Assembly (NCBI RefSeq): GCF_022867805.1
Contig: NZ_JALIFO010000006.1
Span: 62,001 to 126,000, forward strand
Source: Cuneatibacter sp. NSJ-177
Lineage (GTDB): Bacteria > Bacillota > Clostridia > Lachnospirales > Lachnospiraceae
Length of the DNA stretch: 64,000 nucleotides
Direction of reading: 5' to 3'
Shown here: piece by piece, positions 17,500 to 26,599 of the stretch
Layout: every line of letters begins with the position of its first letter
Position numbering within the stretch: position 1 is the stretch's first letter
Translations under genes and position numbers: made by a program
The notes under the pieces: generated by a model
Databases searched by the model: none
What the model was told of the DNA's origin: nothing
Seen by the model: the letters and a program-made list of their open reading frames with translations, nothing else

Positions 17500-18024
17500 T
17501 TAGGGAAGCGCCGGTGTCTTATCCGCAGAAGAAGCTGATTCCTTTGCCGGAAGCGCCGGATCTCCGGTTGCGGCTGCGGAGTCCATCCCGTCCGCCGTGG
17601 AAAGCTTGGAATCCGTATCGGAAGTATCCAGAGCCGCAGAGATAGGTTCGGTCAGCGCGGAGGCGGCCGCGTCTGCGGCATCCGCCAGGACAGATCCTGG
17701 GCTTTCTTCGTTTTGCGAGGGCTTTTTCACCTGCACTCCAAGGATCTTCGCCAGATTACTCATTGCCTTCCCCATGTAGAGGAAGATGGCGGAGTGCATA
17801 AAGATACAGGGGTTGACGCCCAGGGACGATAAATCCACCCGGTCGAAACAAAAGGCCATTCCAATAAATACAATGCCGATGATACCGGCTTTGATTACTC
17901 CGTTGAGAAGGATCTTCAAGTCAAAGCTTAACCGGTTGATCCCAATTTTATAATAAAGCCCCAGCAGGATATTCATCCCGATGCTGACGAGCAAAACCGG
18001 CAGATAATGTAAAATATCGCTCAT
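17500..18024 (-). CDS. Holin-like small membrane protein with Ala/Ser-rich tail
   Basis: A 174-residue protein. The first 100 residues hold three to four hydrophobic segments and resemble small phage-holin-like chromosomal proteins of Clostridia (segments LLNGVIKAGIIGI and DLSSLGVNPCIFMHSAIFLYMGKAMSNLAKILGV). The last 70 residues are low-complexity Ala, Ser, Asp and Pro and predicted to be disordered. There are no phage genes nearby. The function is not known; the holin resemblance is a weak family impression. The ATG follows GGAGGATATATG. It is monocistronic and convergent with htpG. Confidence 0.6.
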   Translation of the reverse strand: MSDILHYLPVLLVSIGMNILLGLYYKIGINRLSFDLKILLNGVIKAGIIGIVFIGMAFCFDRVDLSSLGVNPCIFMHSAIFLYMGKAMSNLAKILGVQVKKPSQNEESPGSVLADAADAAASALTEPISAALDTSDTDSKLSTADGMDSAAATGDPALPAKESASSADKTPALP

Positions 18025-18125
18025 ATATCCTCCGTAAAGTTTCTTTCCTTATTTTATTCCCGGCACGGGAGTTCGGTTCCAGGACAGAAATATTTGCGCA
18101 ATTTTTACTGGAATCCGTGCAGGGC

Positions 18126-18157
18126 TTTACACAGATTTTACAAAAGGGTGCTATAAT
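18126..18157 (+). promoter_or_regulatory. Extended -10 promoter of the Na/Pi cotransporter gene
   Basis: TGCTATAAT at 18149-18157 is a TGn-extended -10 box. A TTTACA at 18126-18131 lies 20 bases upstream, too far for a standard -35. Confidence 0.5.
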
Positions 18158-18205
18158 AAAATCGTTGAAAAGAGAAAAGATAGGAAAAAGATAAGGGGAA
18201 AGAAG

Positions 18206-19870
18206 ATGACGATTTCGGATGTAGGCATGCTGTTTCAATTCGTCGGTGGATTGGGCATGTTCCTCTATGGAATGAATACGATGGCGGAAGGACTCCAGCA
18301 GTCCGCCGGAGGAAAGATGAAACGGTGGCTGGAGATTTTGACCAATAACCGTCTGATGGGCGTACTGGCAGGCGCCCTGATCACAGCGGTGATCCAGAGT
18401 TCTTCGGCGACCACTGTCATGGTGGTAGGCTTTGTCAATGCCGGCCTGATGAATCTGAACCAGGCGATTGGCGTGATCATGGGCGCCAACATCGGTACGA
18501 CGGTCACCAGCTGGCTGGTATCGATGAGCGAGTGGGGAAGCGTGATGAAGCCGGAATTTTTTGCCCCGCTCTTGATCGGAATCGGCGCTTTGATGCTGAT
18601 GTTTTGTAAAAAATCCGGGAAAAAGCTGACCGGTGAAATTTTGTTGGGTTTTGGTATCCTGTTTGTCGGACTCAGTTTTATGTCCGGCGCCATTGAGCCA
18701 TATCGGGACGCGCCGATCTTTGCCTCGGCGTTTACCTTTTTAGGAAAAAATCCGATTTTGGGAATTTTAGCTGGTATGTTGGTGACCGCGGTCATCCAGA
18801 GTTCCTCCGCCTCCGTCGGTATTTTGCAGACCTTGGCGAAAAACGGCGTGGTTACCTGGAACTCTGCTGTCTATATCACGCTGGGTCAGAATATCGGTAC
18901 CTGTGTGACCGCCCTGCTGGCCAGCGCCGGAGGTCATAAGACGGCTAAGCGGGCCGCTGTGATGCACTTGATGTTTAACGTGATCGGAGCCGTGATCTTT
19001 GGAATCATCGGTTTCACGGTATTTTCCTTGCTGCCGGATTTTGGACCCAGGACCATCAACAGCGTCCAGATTTCCGTCTTCCATACGGTGTTTAACATTA
19101 CCAACACGTTGATTTTGTTCCCGTTTGCAGGTAAGCTGGTCAAATTGTCCGAAAAACTTCTCCCGGAAAAGCCGGAAGAAAAGGCCGATCCGATTCAGGA
19201 TGTGAAGCAGAGACTGGCCGAATACCGTTCCGATACCCCGGCGTTCGCCCTGGAGGCGGCCACCCATGAAGTTTTGGCCATGGGCGCGGTATGTCTGGAC
19301 AACGTGCAGACGGCGATTCACGCTTTGCAGACTTCCGATGAAGAAGCAATCAAAGTTGTGCTGAAAAAAGAGGAGGAGATTGATCAGCTGGAAACCATTC
19401 TCACGGAATACATGGTAAAGCTGAACAATCTATCCTTAAACGACAGTCAGTCTATGCAGCTGAGGAACCTGCTGTACACCATCAACGACCTGGAACGGAT
19501 CGGAGACCATGCGGAAAATCTGGCCGAGCTGGCTCAGACCCGGATCCGCAACGGTTTAGAGTTTTCCCCGATGGCTCTCAAGGAATTGAAGGTGATGGGA
19601 GACAGCGTGATGGAGGCCCTGGAGCATGCGTTCCTGGCCCGCGCCCAGTTCCGGATGTGCAATGTGGAAACCGTGGAAGAATTGGAGGAAAAGGTGGACG
19701 CCTACGAAGAACAGTTCCGCGCCGAGCACATCAACCGGTTGTCCACCGGGGATTGTAAGGCCCATGCGGGAGTGATCTTCCTGGACTCCATCAGTAATCT
19801 GGAGCGAATCTGTGACCATGCTGAAAATATCGCAGGTTATGTGGCTGCGGAGCTGAAAAAGAAAAAATAA
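18206..19870 (+). CDS. Na/Pi cotransporter family protein with PhoU-like domain
   Basis: A 554-residue fusion. Residues about 1-310 form the NptA/SLC34-like transporter with two inverted repeats, each carrying the QSSSATTVM or QSSSASVGI substrate/sodium motif. Residues about 335-550 form a helical PhoU-like domain (LRNLLYTINDLERIGDHAENLAELA and the second NLERICDHAENIA repeat). It is expected to take up phosphate with sodium at the cytoplasmic membrane. The 554-residue length is normal for bacterial transporter-PhoU fusions. The ATG follows AAGGGGAAAGAAG. A strong terminator ends the transcript. Confidence 0.93.
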   Translation: MTISDVGMLFQFVGGLGMFLYGMNTMAEGLQQSAGGKMKRWLEILTNNRLMGVLAGALITAVIQSSSATTVMVVGFVNAGLMNLNQAIGVIMGANIGTTVTSWLVSMSEWGSVMKPEFFAPLLIGIGALMLMFCKKSGKKLTGEILLGFGILFVGLSFMSGAIEPYRDAPIFASAFTFLGKNPILGILAGMLVTAVIQSSSASVGILQTLAKNGVVTWNSAVYITLGQNIGTCVTALLASAGGHKTAKRAAVMHLMFNVIGAVIFGIIGFTVFSLLPDFGPRTINSVQISVFHTVFNITNTLILFPFAGKLVKLSEKLLPEKPEEKADPIQDVKQRLAEYRSDTPAFALEAATHEVLAMGAVCLDNVQTAIHALQTSDEEAIKVVLKKEEEIDQLETILTEYMVKLNNLSLNDSQSMQLRNLLYTINDLERIGDHAENLAELAQTRIRNGLEFSPMALKELKVMGDSVMEALEHAFLARAQFRMCNVETVEELEEKVDAYEEQFRAEHINRLSTGDCKAHAGVIFLDSISNLERICDHAENIAGYVAAELKKKK

Positions 19871-19879
19871 TTTAAGAAA

Positions 19880-19919
19880 GCCGCAGGCGGGAGGAAGGTC
19901 CGCTGCGGCTTTTATTTTT
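19880..19919 (+). terminator. Terminator of the Na/Pi cotransporter gene
   Basis: GCCGCAGGCGG pairs with CCGCTGCGGC, followed by TTTTATTTTT. Confidence 0.85.
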
Positions 19920-20028
19920 CGTCCTTTTTCGGAAAGGTGAGGAGGAATTCCGTTGGCATCCGTGGATTTTTCATCCACGTACTATATTATATAGAAGCCG
20001 GCCGGATTTGTGACGTTTGGAAGAAAAA

Positions 20029-21576
20029 TTATTCCAGGTCCTCCGGTTCCATGGGCGTCAGCCCGTCTTTTGTCAGGCAGTACAGCCTGGTGCAGACCTC
20101 TTTCAGGTATTTCCGGTCATGGGACACACTGATTATCGCTCCGGGAAAGGCGGACAGCATCCGGCGGATAACCGGGTTGGACAGGGGAGAAAAATTGCGG
20201 GTCGGTTCGTCTAAAAGCAGCACTTCGCAGCCGGAAAGAGAGAGGGAGAGCAGCAAAATTTTGGCTTTCTGCCCTCCGGACAGGTCCCGGATCGGATGAC
20301 TCCGCTCTTCCTCCGTATACTTCAAGCTTCCCAGATACGTGCAGATCCGGCTGATTTCTTCCTTTTCTCCGGTCAAGGATAAAGCTTCCACCGGAGTCTG
20401 GTCGAGATTCAATACTTCCTCATAATTCTGCGGCATATACGCTGCTTTCAGATCGGTTCGGCCGGTGAAGGTGGCTGCGATTTGCCGGAGCAGCGTGGTT
20501 TTCCCCACGCCGTTTTCTCCGAAAATACCGACCTTTTCCGGCCCGGTAATCCGCAGGCGGATTTCTCTGGCGAGAAGCCGTCCGCCGTTACGAAGCTCCG
20601 GCACTTCCAGGTCCAATACCCGTTTGCCGTTTGGTACACGGATCTGGTCAGAGAAGCGAAAGAAAATGGCTTCCTCGGCATCGGGCCGCTCGGTCAGATT
20701 TTCCTGCTCTTTTTCAAAACGCTTCTCCATGGATTTTACCGAGTGCATTTTTCGTTTTAAGATAGCGGCCCCAAAGGGATCCTGGCGGGAAATCTGATTT
20801 TGCTGGTGTTCGACTTTCTGCTCGATCCGCTGCAGACGTTCCTGCTTCTTGGCAAATTCGCTGTGCTCTTTTTTGGCAGTCTGCTCCTGGCGTGCCAAGA
20901 GGTGCTCCCGTTCTGCGATGTACTTCTCGTAGCAAGTCCGTGCGATGGTGTGGCGCGGAACGGTTTTCTTCCGGATCTGCTCCAGATGGATGATCACGTT
21001 GGCCGTCCGCTCCAGCAGGACTTCATCATGGGAGATGTAGAGAACCGGGCAGCGGCATCCGAGGATGAATTGCTCCAGCCAGGCCAGCGTCTTCATATCA
21101 ATGTCGTTGGAGGGTTCATCCAGCAGCAAAACGTCCGGATCCGTCAGAAGCAGGCTGGCCAGTTGGAGCTTGGTCCGCTCCCCGCCGGACAGTGTTCCGA
21201 TTACTTGATCGGAATAAAATTGGTCTAAAGAGAGCCGGAGTTTTGAGGCCAGCGCGGACAATTCCTTGGGGGTCCGGCCGTCGAAGCCGGGCCGAGAGGA
21301 GAACCACGGATAGATAGGCATTTTCTTTTCTTCTTCGGTCCATTCCTGGGCCAGATAGCCGATCCGGGCCTGATTCCGAAGGATTTCGCCGGTGAATTCT
21401 ATATATCGCTCCACCTGGGGATCGCCTGCGATCAGCTTTAACAAGGTGGATTTTCCATTTCCCTCCTCCCCGATCACGGCTGCCTTATCTCCGGGCCGCA
21501 GGACAAAGGAAAAGTCCGTCAAGATGGGCCGAAGATCTTTTTTATGGGTAATGGTTAAGTTTTTAATCTGTAACAT
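20029..21576 (-). CDS. ABC-F family ATPase, ribosomal-protection type (CplR-like)
   Basis: A 515-residue soluble protein with two ABC domains and no membrane part. Domain 1 has GEEGNGKSTL, LSGGERTKL and LLLDEPSNDID. A charged helical linker follows at about residues 205-290. Domain 2 has GENGVGKTTL, LSGGQKAKI and LLLDEPTRNFSPLS. The start at 21576 follows AAAGGAGG; upstream in-frame codons are not family-like. The MLQIKNLTITHKKDLR opening and DEPTRNFSPLS remind me of clostridial CplR proteins, which protect ribosomes from pleuromutilin, lincosamide and streptogramin A antibiotics; that assignment is from memory. A leader peptide and terminator upstream (21695-21762) suggest induction by ribosome stalling. 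Confidence 0.88.
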   Translation of the reverse strand: MLQIKNLTITHKKDLRPILTDFSFVLRPGDKAAVIGEEGNGKSTLLKLIAGDPQVERYIEFTGEILRNQARIGYLAQEWTEEEKKMPIYPWFSSRPGFDGRTPKELSALASKLRLSLDQFYSDQVIGTLSGGERTKLQLASLLLTDPDVLLLDEPSNDIDMKTLAWLEQFILGCRCPVLYISHDEVLLERTANVIIHLEQIRKKTVPRHTIARTCYEKYIAEREHLLARQEQTAKKEHSEFAKKQERLQRIEQKVEHQQNQISRQDPFGAAILKRKMHSVKSMEKRFEKEQENLTERPDAEEAIFFRFSDQIRVPNGKRVLDLEVPELRNGGRLLAREIRLRITGPEKVGIFGENGVGKTTLLRQIAATFTGRTDLKAAYMPQNYEEVLNLDQTPVEALSLTGEKEEISRICTYLGSLKYTEEERSHPIRDLSGGQKAKILLLSLSLSGCEVLLLDEPTRNFSPLSNPVIRRMLSAFPGAIISVSHDRKYLKEVCTRLYCLTKDGLTPMEPEDLE

Positions 21577-21694
21577 AAAAAGCCTCCTTTTGCGTCTGCC
21601 GTCCGGGCTGCCTGCCGAAACCAATGACACAAAAAGAGACCTGATCCTTGCGCATCAAGACACCATGTATCAAAGCCACTGTTTCGGAATACAG

Positions 21695-21716
21695 AAAAAG
21701 ATCTGCGGGGCAGACC
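21695..21716 (-). terminator. Attenuator-type terminator in the ABC-F leader
   Basis: Read on the minus strand, GGTCTGC and GCAGATC form a 7-bp stem (one G-U) with loop CCC, followed by TTTTT. It lies between the three-codon leader peptide and the ABC-F start. Confidence 0.75.
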
Positions 21717-21750
21717 GGTCATACCATTCTGTTTTTCGCGAAATCATAGC

Positions 21751-21762
21751 TTACTGAAACAT
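21751..21762 (-). CDS. Three-residue leader peptide MFQ upstream of ABC-F
   Basis: On the minus strand AAAGGAG is followed at five bases by ATG TTC CAG TAA, encoding Met-Phe-Gln-stop. The ribosome binding site is as strong as that of the ABC-F gene itself. Very short leader peptides control several antibiotic-induced ABC-F genes by ribosome stalling; here the peptide precedes an intrinsic terminator by 35 bases. Confidence 0.6.
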   Translation of the reverse strand: MFQ

Positions 21763-21798
21763 GCTGTCTCCTTTCTTTCTTTGCTGATGCGAATTATA

Positions 21799-22347
21799 TC
21801 ATAGGGAAACCGGCCTGTCAAGCCAGCCGTCCCGGACGCGCTGTAAAAGCACAGGGAGAAGCCGGTCCCGGTTATCCGGTGTGACAAGAATCCGTTCCAC
21901 TTCCGGGTGGGAGGAGATCTGATCCAGCCAGGAAGGACGTCCCGTCTGCTTCAGCACGCCCAGGACCGGCGTCTTTTGATCCAGGGCGGTGATAATTGCT
22001 TTTTGGAAAGCGGGTGCGCTTTGCTCCAGAAATCCGCATTCGTCAAAGATCTTGAGGGGCCAAGGCCGGGAGGCATCTTCGATGTAGGAAACGCCGCGGG
22101 TTTCAAATTGCCGGTCAAACGCCTGTGGAGGAACGCCTGGCTGAAAAAAGGCCAGACGGTGGGCGACGTCAAAGACAGGCATTTCCCAGGCTGGGCACAG
22201 ATAGAGATAGTGTTCTGGTTCCAGGCGGTCCGGTCCGAAATAGGTCTGGAAACCGCCGGGGATCAGGCCCAAGGTGCAAAGAAATTTTTGGATAAGTGTG
22301 GTTTTACCAACCTGGATCTCACCGGTCAGGAAAAGGTGCTGTTTCAT
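21799..22347 (-). CDS. Nucleoside-triphosphatase-like P-loop protein (NTPase_1/THEP1-type)
   Basis: A 182-residue P-loop protein with Walker A GEIQVGKTTLIQ near the N-terminus and the KIFDECGFLEQ segment as Walker B. Its size and layout fit the THEP1-like nucleoside-triphosphatase family, often annotated DUF265. Start at 22347 is chosen because AAAGGAG precedes it at seven bases; two upstream in-frame ATGs lack one. It lies 35 bases after the GNAT gene on the same strand and the two are probably co-transcribed. Its cellular role is uncertain. Confidence 0.75.
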   Translation of the reverse strand: MKQHLFLTGEIQVGKTTLIQKFLCTLGLIPGGFQTYFGPDRLEPEHYLYLCPAWEMPVFDVAHRLAFFQPGVPPQAFDRQFETRGVSYIEDASRPWPLKIFDECGFLEQSAPAFQKAIITALDQKTPVLGVLKQTGRPSWLDQISSHPEVERILVTPDNRDRLLPVLLQRVRDGWLDRPVSL

Positions 22348-22382
22348 GGATGGCTCCTTTTGATTTTGCATGCAATCGCCTG

Positions 22383-22862
22383 TCATTCGGCTAATTGTTT
22401 CAGCGTTTCACCGGCAACCCGAAAGACGGTCCATTCATCCATCGGCACGGCCCCAAGAGAACGGTAGAAGTTGATACTGGGCTGATTCCAGTCGAGACAC
22501 CACCATTCCAGCCGGCCGCAGCCTCGGTTTACGGCAATCCGAGCCAGCTCCCTGATCAAAGCTTTCCCATAACCTTTGCCCCGGTGTTCCGGATAGACGA
22601 ACAAGTCTTCCAGATAAAGACCAGCCCGGCCGAGAAACGTTGAAAAATTGTGAAAGAAAAGAGCAAAGCCGACCTCGGCGCCCTCTTCCAGAACAAACAG
22701 CACCTCTGCTTTTTGCTTTTCAAAAATCCATTCCCGCAGAAGCTCTTCGGTGGCGACGACTTCCACTTCCATTTTTTCATAAGCGGCCAGCTCTTGGATA
22801 AAGTGCAGGATCAGCGGCGTATCTTCCGGCATTCCCAGACGAAATTGTGGCGTGTTTTCCAT
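22383..22862 (-). CDS. GNAT family N-acetyltransferase
   Basis: A 159-residue acetyltransferase. The acetyl-CoA motif A appears as YLEDLFVYPEHRGKGYGKALIRELA (the R/Q-x-x-G-x-G/A loop HRGKGYG), and motif B as RLEWWCLDWNQPSINFYRSLGA. It resembles the diamine/thialysine acetyltransferase branch that includes SSAT-type enzymes, but the substrate is not certain. GGAAAGGAGATCATACC precedes the ATG at 22862; the 32 upstream in-frame codons are not family-like. Confidence 0.9.
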   Translation of the reverse strand: MENTPQFRLGMPEDTPLILHFIQELAAYEKMEVEVVATEELLREWIFEKQKAEVLFVLEEGAEVGFALFFHNFSTFLGRAGLYLEDLFVYPEHRGKGYGKALIRELARIAVNRGCGRLEWWCLDWNQPSINFYRSLGAVPMDEWTVFRVAGETLKQLAE

Positions 22863-23027
22863 GGTATGATCTCCTTTCCGGCTTATTCGGGCTTTTACGC
22901 TAGGAATAGGGCTGCCAGCGCAGCCGCGTTCCGGCGCAAGTTTGCGCAAAACGCACATTTTAAACTAGCATATCATAAACAGGGACAAGATTCCAGAAAA
23001 AGTGAAAAAAACATCCCCCAGGGGGGC

Positions 23028-23056
23028 TTGTGGAGGGGTACCCTGCCTGTTACAAT
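23028..23056 (+). promoter_or_regulatory. Candidate promoter of the peptide/nickel ABC operon
   Basis: TTGTGG at 23028-23033 and TACAAT at 23051-23056 with 17 bases between, 54 bases before the first gene. Confidence 0.5.
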
Positions 23057-23109
23057 AAACTCAATAAAGGGGATGAAGGATTAAAGTTTTAGAGAAAGGA
23101 ACTGGGAAA

Positions 23110-24765
23110 ATGAAGAAAAAAATGCTGCATACCTTCGGAGCGGTGGCTGCGGCCGTCATAATGCTGGCAAGCTGCGGGAATCCTTCCACGGAGACTCAGG
23201 CCACCTCTGCGGCGGGAACCGCGGGGGCAGGGACCACAGCCGTTCAGACAGAGGCGGCGGGAACCGCGGAGGGAAAGGACTCGGTCATTGTGACCATGCC
23301 TACCACCTCGGAGCCGGAGTCCGGCTTTGATCCGGCCTATGGCTGGGGGGCAGGGGAACATGTTCACGAACCTTTGATTCAGAGCACATTGACCGTCACG
23401 ACCAAGGATCTAAAAATAGAAAAAGATCTGGCCACGGACTATCAGATGAGCGAGGACGGCCTGACCTGGACGGTGAAAATCCGGGATGGCGTTATGTTCA
23501 CGGACGGTGAGAAATTGACGGCCTCCGATGTGGCGTTTACCTATAATAACGTAAAAGAGAAGAGTACGGTCAACGATTTTACGATGTTGAAGGAAGCAGT
23601 GGCTGTCGACGATACCACCGTGGAATTTCATATGGAAAAACCTTACTCCATCTGGCCCTATACCATGGCGATTGTGGGAATCGTGCCGGAGCATGCCTAT
23701 GACGAAAGCTACGGCCAGCACCCGATCGGATCCGGCCGCTATATCATGAAGCAGTGGGATAAGGGCCAGCAGGTGATCTTTGAGGCAAACCCGGATTACT
23801 ACGGGGAGCAGCCGAAGATGAAAAAAGTGACGGTCCTGTTTATGGAAGAGGAAGCCGCTCTTGCGGCCGCCCAGGCTGGACAGGTGGATGTGGCCCACAC
23901 AGCGGCGTCTTATTCGGATCTTTCCCTGGATGGATACTCGCTTTTCAGCGTGGCCAGCGTAGATAACCGTGGATTTAACCTGCCTGCCACAAAGGCGGAG
24001 GAGAAGGACGGTCTTCTTGTGGGGAATGATTTCACATCGGACCCTGCGGTGCGGAAAGCCATCAACATCGGGATCAACCGGGAGGAAATGATCCAGAACG
24101 TGTTGAACGGCCACGGGACGCCTGCCTACAGCATCTGCGATAAGATGCCCTGGTACAATCCGGATTCCGAGGTGAGTTATGACCCGGAGGCAGCCGTAAA
24201 ATTGCTGGAGGAGGCGGGATGGACCGCAGGATCCGACGGAATCCGGGAAAAAGACGGAGTCCGGGCGGAGATGACGCTGATGTTCAGCAGCGGAGATTCG
24301 GTCCGCCAGGCCCTTGCTGAGGACACGGCCAATCAGCTGAAGGCGCTGGGAATCTCGGTGAAGACCGAAGGCGTGGGCTGGGACGTGGCCTATGACAGGG
24401 CGCAGAGCGAGCCGCTTGTCTGGGGCTGGGGCGCTCATACGCCGATGGAGCTCTACAATATTTACCACTCTAAGGCGGAGACCGGCCTGGCAGAGTATTC
24501 ACCTTATGCCAATGAGACCGTGGACCGCTACATGGATCAGGCTCTGGAGACAGATCTGGAAGGATCCTATGGGCTGTGGCAGAAGGCGCAGTGGGATGGG
24601 GCCACAGGCGTCACTCAGGACGGCGATATCCCCTGGATCTGGCTCTGCAACGTGGATCACCTGTACTTCGTCCGGGACGGGCTGACGGTGGCGGATCAGA
24701 AAATCCACCCTCACGGCCATGGATGGTCGATTGTAAACAATGTCGATGAATGGGATTGGAAATAG
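23110..24765 (+). CDS. ABC transporter substrate-binding lipoprotein (SBP family 5)
   Basis: A 551-residue lipoprotein. The signal peptide ends at a lipobox LASC (Cys about residue 22), followed by a Thr/Ala/Gly-rich flexible linker to about residue 55. The mature part has the family 5 pattern: LATDYQMSEDGLTWTVKIRDGVMFTDGEKLTASDVAFTYN, then PIGSGRYIMKQWDKGQ, then RKAINIGINREEMIQNVLNG. These proteins capture peptides, nickel chelates or similar ligands outside the membrane. It leads a five-gene operon with two permeases and two ATPases. The ligand is not predictable; the closing segment HPHGHGWS contains histidines that might suit a metal chelate, which is speculation. Confidence 0.93.
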   Translation: MKKKMLHTFGAVAAAVIMLASCGNPSTETQATSAAGTAGAGTTAVQTEAAGTAEGKDSVIVTMPTTSEPESGFDPAYGWGAGEHVHEPLIQSTLTVTTKDLKIEKDLATDYQMSEDGLTWTVKIRDGVMFTDGEKLTASDVAFTYNNVKEKSTVNDFTMLKEAVAVDDTTVEFHMEKPYSIWPYTMAIVGIVPEHAYDESYGQHPIGSGRYIMKQWDKGQQVIFEANPDYYGEQPKMKKVTVLFMEEEAALAAAQAGQVDVAHTAASYSDLSLDGYSLFSVASVDNRGFNLPATKAEEKDGLLVGNDFTSDPAVRKAINIGINREEMIQNVLNGHGTPAYSICDKMPWYNPDSEVSYDPEAAVKLLEEAGWTAGSDGIREKDGVRAEMTLMFSSGDSVRQALAEDTANQLKALGISVKTEGVGWDVAYDRAQSEPLVWGWGAHTPMELYNIYHSKAETGLAEYSPYANETVDRYMDQALETDLEGSYGLWQKAQWDGATGVTQDGDIPWIWLCNVDHLYFVRDGLTVADQKIHPHGHGWSIVNNVDEWDWK

Positions 24766-24771
24766 ACGACT

Positions 24772-25761
24772 TTGAAGAATCTGAATTTCGTGTTAAAAAA
24801 ACTAATCCGGATGCTTTTGCTCCTGGCGGCTGTCAGCGTGGCCGCCTTTGGGCTGGTCAGTCTGTCCCCGATTGACCCGCTGCAGGCCAATGTGGGTCAG
24901 GCGGCGCTGGGCTCGATGAGCGAGGAGCAGAAGGATAAGCTGAAATCCTACTGGGGGGTGGATACCCCCCCGGTGGAACGGTATCTTAACTGGGCCAAGG
25001 ATTTTGTGCGGGGAGATATGGGAGTTTCTCTTTTGTACCGTCAGAACGTTTCCGACGTGATTGCGGTCAAATTGGTGAACTCCCTCTTTTTGCTGTTATT
25101 CGCCTGGGTGATTTCCGGCGTGCTGGGGCTTGCCCTTGGGATTTTAGCAGGGGTGAACCGGGGCAGATGGCCGGATAAGGCAGTCAAAGTGTATTCCCTG
25201 ACCATCGCCAGCACACCCGCTTTTTGGCTGGCGCTGCTTCTTTTGATGATCTTTGCGGTTTGGCTCAAGGTGCTGCCGGTGGGGCTCAGCGTACCGATCG
25301 GAATGGAGGCGGAGAGCGTGACGTTTTTGGACCGGGTCCGCCATGCGATTCTGCCTGCCGTGACTTTGAGCATCACAGGCGTGGCCAATATCGCGCTGCA
25401 CACCAGGCAAAAAGTAATTGATGTCATGGAGAGCGAATACGTGCTGTTTGCCCAGGCCCGCGGGGAGAGCACCTGGCAGATCATCCGCCATCATTGTCTG
25501 AGAAATATTCTGCTGCCGGCCATGACCTTGCAGTTTGCTTCGATCAGTGAGATCATCGGCGGTTCCGTGCTGGTGGAACAGGTCTTCTCCTATCCGGGAC
25601 TCGGCCAGGCGGCTGTGACCGCGGGAACTGGCAGCGATGTGCCCCTTCTTTTGGGAATTACAATGATCACGGCGCTGATCGTCTTTGCAGGAAATTTCCT
25701 GGCCAATGTCCTCTACGGCGTAGTGGATCCGAGAATCCGGCGGGGAGGTGAGCGCGGATGA
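24772..25761 (+). CDS. ABC transporter permease, DppB/NikB-type
   Basis: A 329-residue membrane protein with six predicted helices, an extracellular loop between helices 1 and 2 (YWGVDTPPVERYLNWAKDFVRGDMGVS) and the EAA motif in RGESTWQIIRHHCLRN. These are standard for the first permease of dipeptide/nickel importers. The start is the TTG at 24772, six bases after the binding-protein stop; there is no closer ATG. The end overlaps the next gene by four bases (ATGA), implying translational coupling. Confidence 0.93.
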   Translation: MKNLNFVLKKLIRMLLLLAAVSVAAFGLVSLSPIDPLQANVGQAALGSMSEEQKDKLKSYWGVDTPPVERYLNWAKDFVRGDMGVSLLYRQNVSDVIAVKLVNSLFLLLFAWVISGVLGLALGILAGVNRGRWPDKAVKVYSLTIASTPAFWLALLLLMIFAVWLKVLPVGLSVPIGMEAESVTFLDRVRHAILPAVTLSITGVANIALHTRQKVIDVMESEYVLFAQARGESTWQIIRHHCLRNILLPAMTLQFASISEIIGGSVLVEQVFSYPGLGQAAVTAGTGSDVPLLLGITMITALIVFAGNFLANVLYGVVDPRIRRGGERG

Positions 25762-26591
25762 AGAAACGGTTATGCTGGAACCAGAGGACCAAGACCCTGA
25801 TTTTATTGGCGGTAGCCGTCTTCTATCTTGCGGGCGTGGCTGTCTGGGGGCTGGTGGGACGGGAGTCGGCGCTCGTTACCGATTTCTCCCGGAAAAACCT
25901 GACGCCCAGCCTTTCCTACCTGTTTGGGACCGACTGGCTGGGGCGGGATATGCTGGCCAGGACCGTGACCGGTCTTTCCATCAGTATTATCATTGGCGTC
26001 TGCGCAGCGGCGGTCAGCGCCGTGATTGCCGGGCTGCTGGGCGTTGCTGCGGCCACGCTTGGAAAAAAGGTGGATGCCGTCATTACCTGGCTGATTGACC
26101 TGATTATGGGGATTCCTCACATTTTGCTGCTGATTTTGATCTCCTTTGCCGCCGGAAAAGGCTTAACCGGCGTGATTTTGGGCGTTTCTCTGACCCACTG
26201 GACGTCCCTTGCGCGGGTGATACGGGCGGAGGTGCTGCAGCTCAAGGAGAGCACTTATATCCGGACCGCGGAAAAGTTGGGGCACAGCAAATGGAGAATT
26301 GCCAAAAAACATATGCTGCCGCACCTGATTCCTCAGTTTCTGGTGGGTCTGGTGCTTCTGTTTCCCCATGCGATTCTCCATGAGGCCAGTATCACTTTCC
26401 TGGGATTCGGACTTTCCACGGAGCAGCCTGCCATCGGCGTGATTTTATCGGAGAGCATGAAATATCTGGTCACCGGAAAATGGTGGCTGGCCCTGTTTCC
26501 CGGATTGATGCTGGTGCTGACCGTAATGCTTTTTGACTTGCTGGGAGAGTGTCTGCGGAAGCTGACGGATCCGGGCAGCGTTCACCGCTAG
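25758..26591 (+). CDS. ABC transporter permease, DppC/NikC-type
   Basis: A 277-residue permease with an N-terminal helix, the characteristic LFGTDWLGRDMLARTVTG segment and the EAA loop AEKLGHSKWRIAKKHMLPHLI. It pairs with the preceding DppB-like protein to form the membrane channel. It overlaps the upstream gene by ATGA, and the ATPase gene follows after eight bases. Confidence 0.93.
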   Translation: MKKRLCWNQRTKTLILLAVAVFYLAGVAVWGLVGRESALVTDFSRKNLTPSLSYLFGTDWLGRDMLARTVTGLSISIIIGVCAAAVSAVIAGLLGVAAATLGKKVDAVITWLIDLIMGIPHILLLILISFAAGKGLTGVILGVSLTHWTSLARVIRAEVLQLKESTYIRTAEKLGHSKWRIAKKHMLPHLIPQFLVGLVLLFPHAILHEASITFLGFGLSTEQPAIGVILSESMKYLVTGKWWLALFPGLMLVLTVMLFDLLGECLRKLTDPGSVHR

Positions 26592-26599
26592 GAGGCCGT

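Noticed and set aside
17500-18024. Prophage remnant indicated by the holin-like protein
   Set aside because: No other phage gene lies around it; a lone chromosomal membrane protein is more likely.
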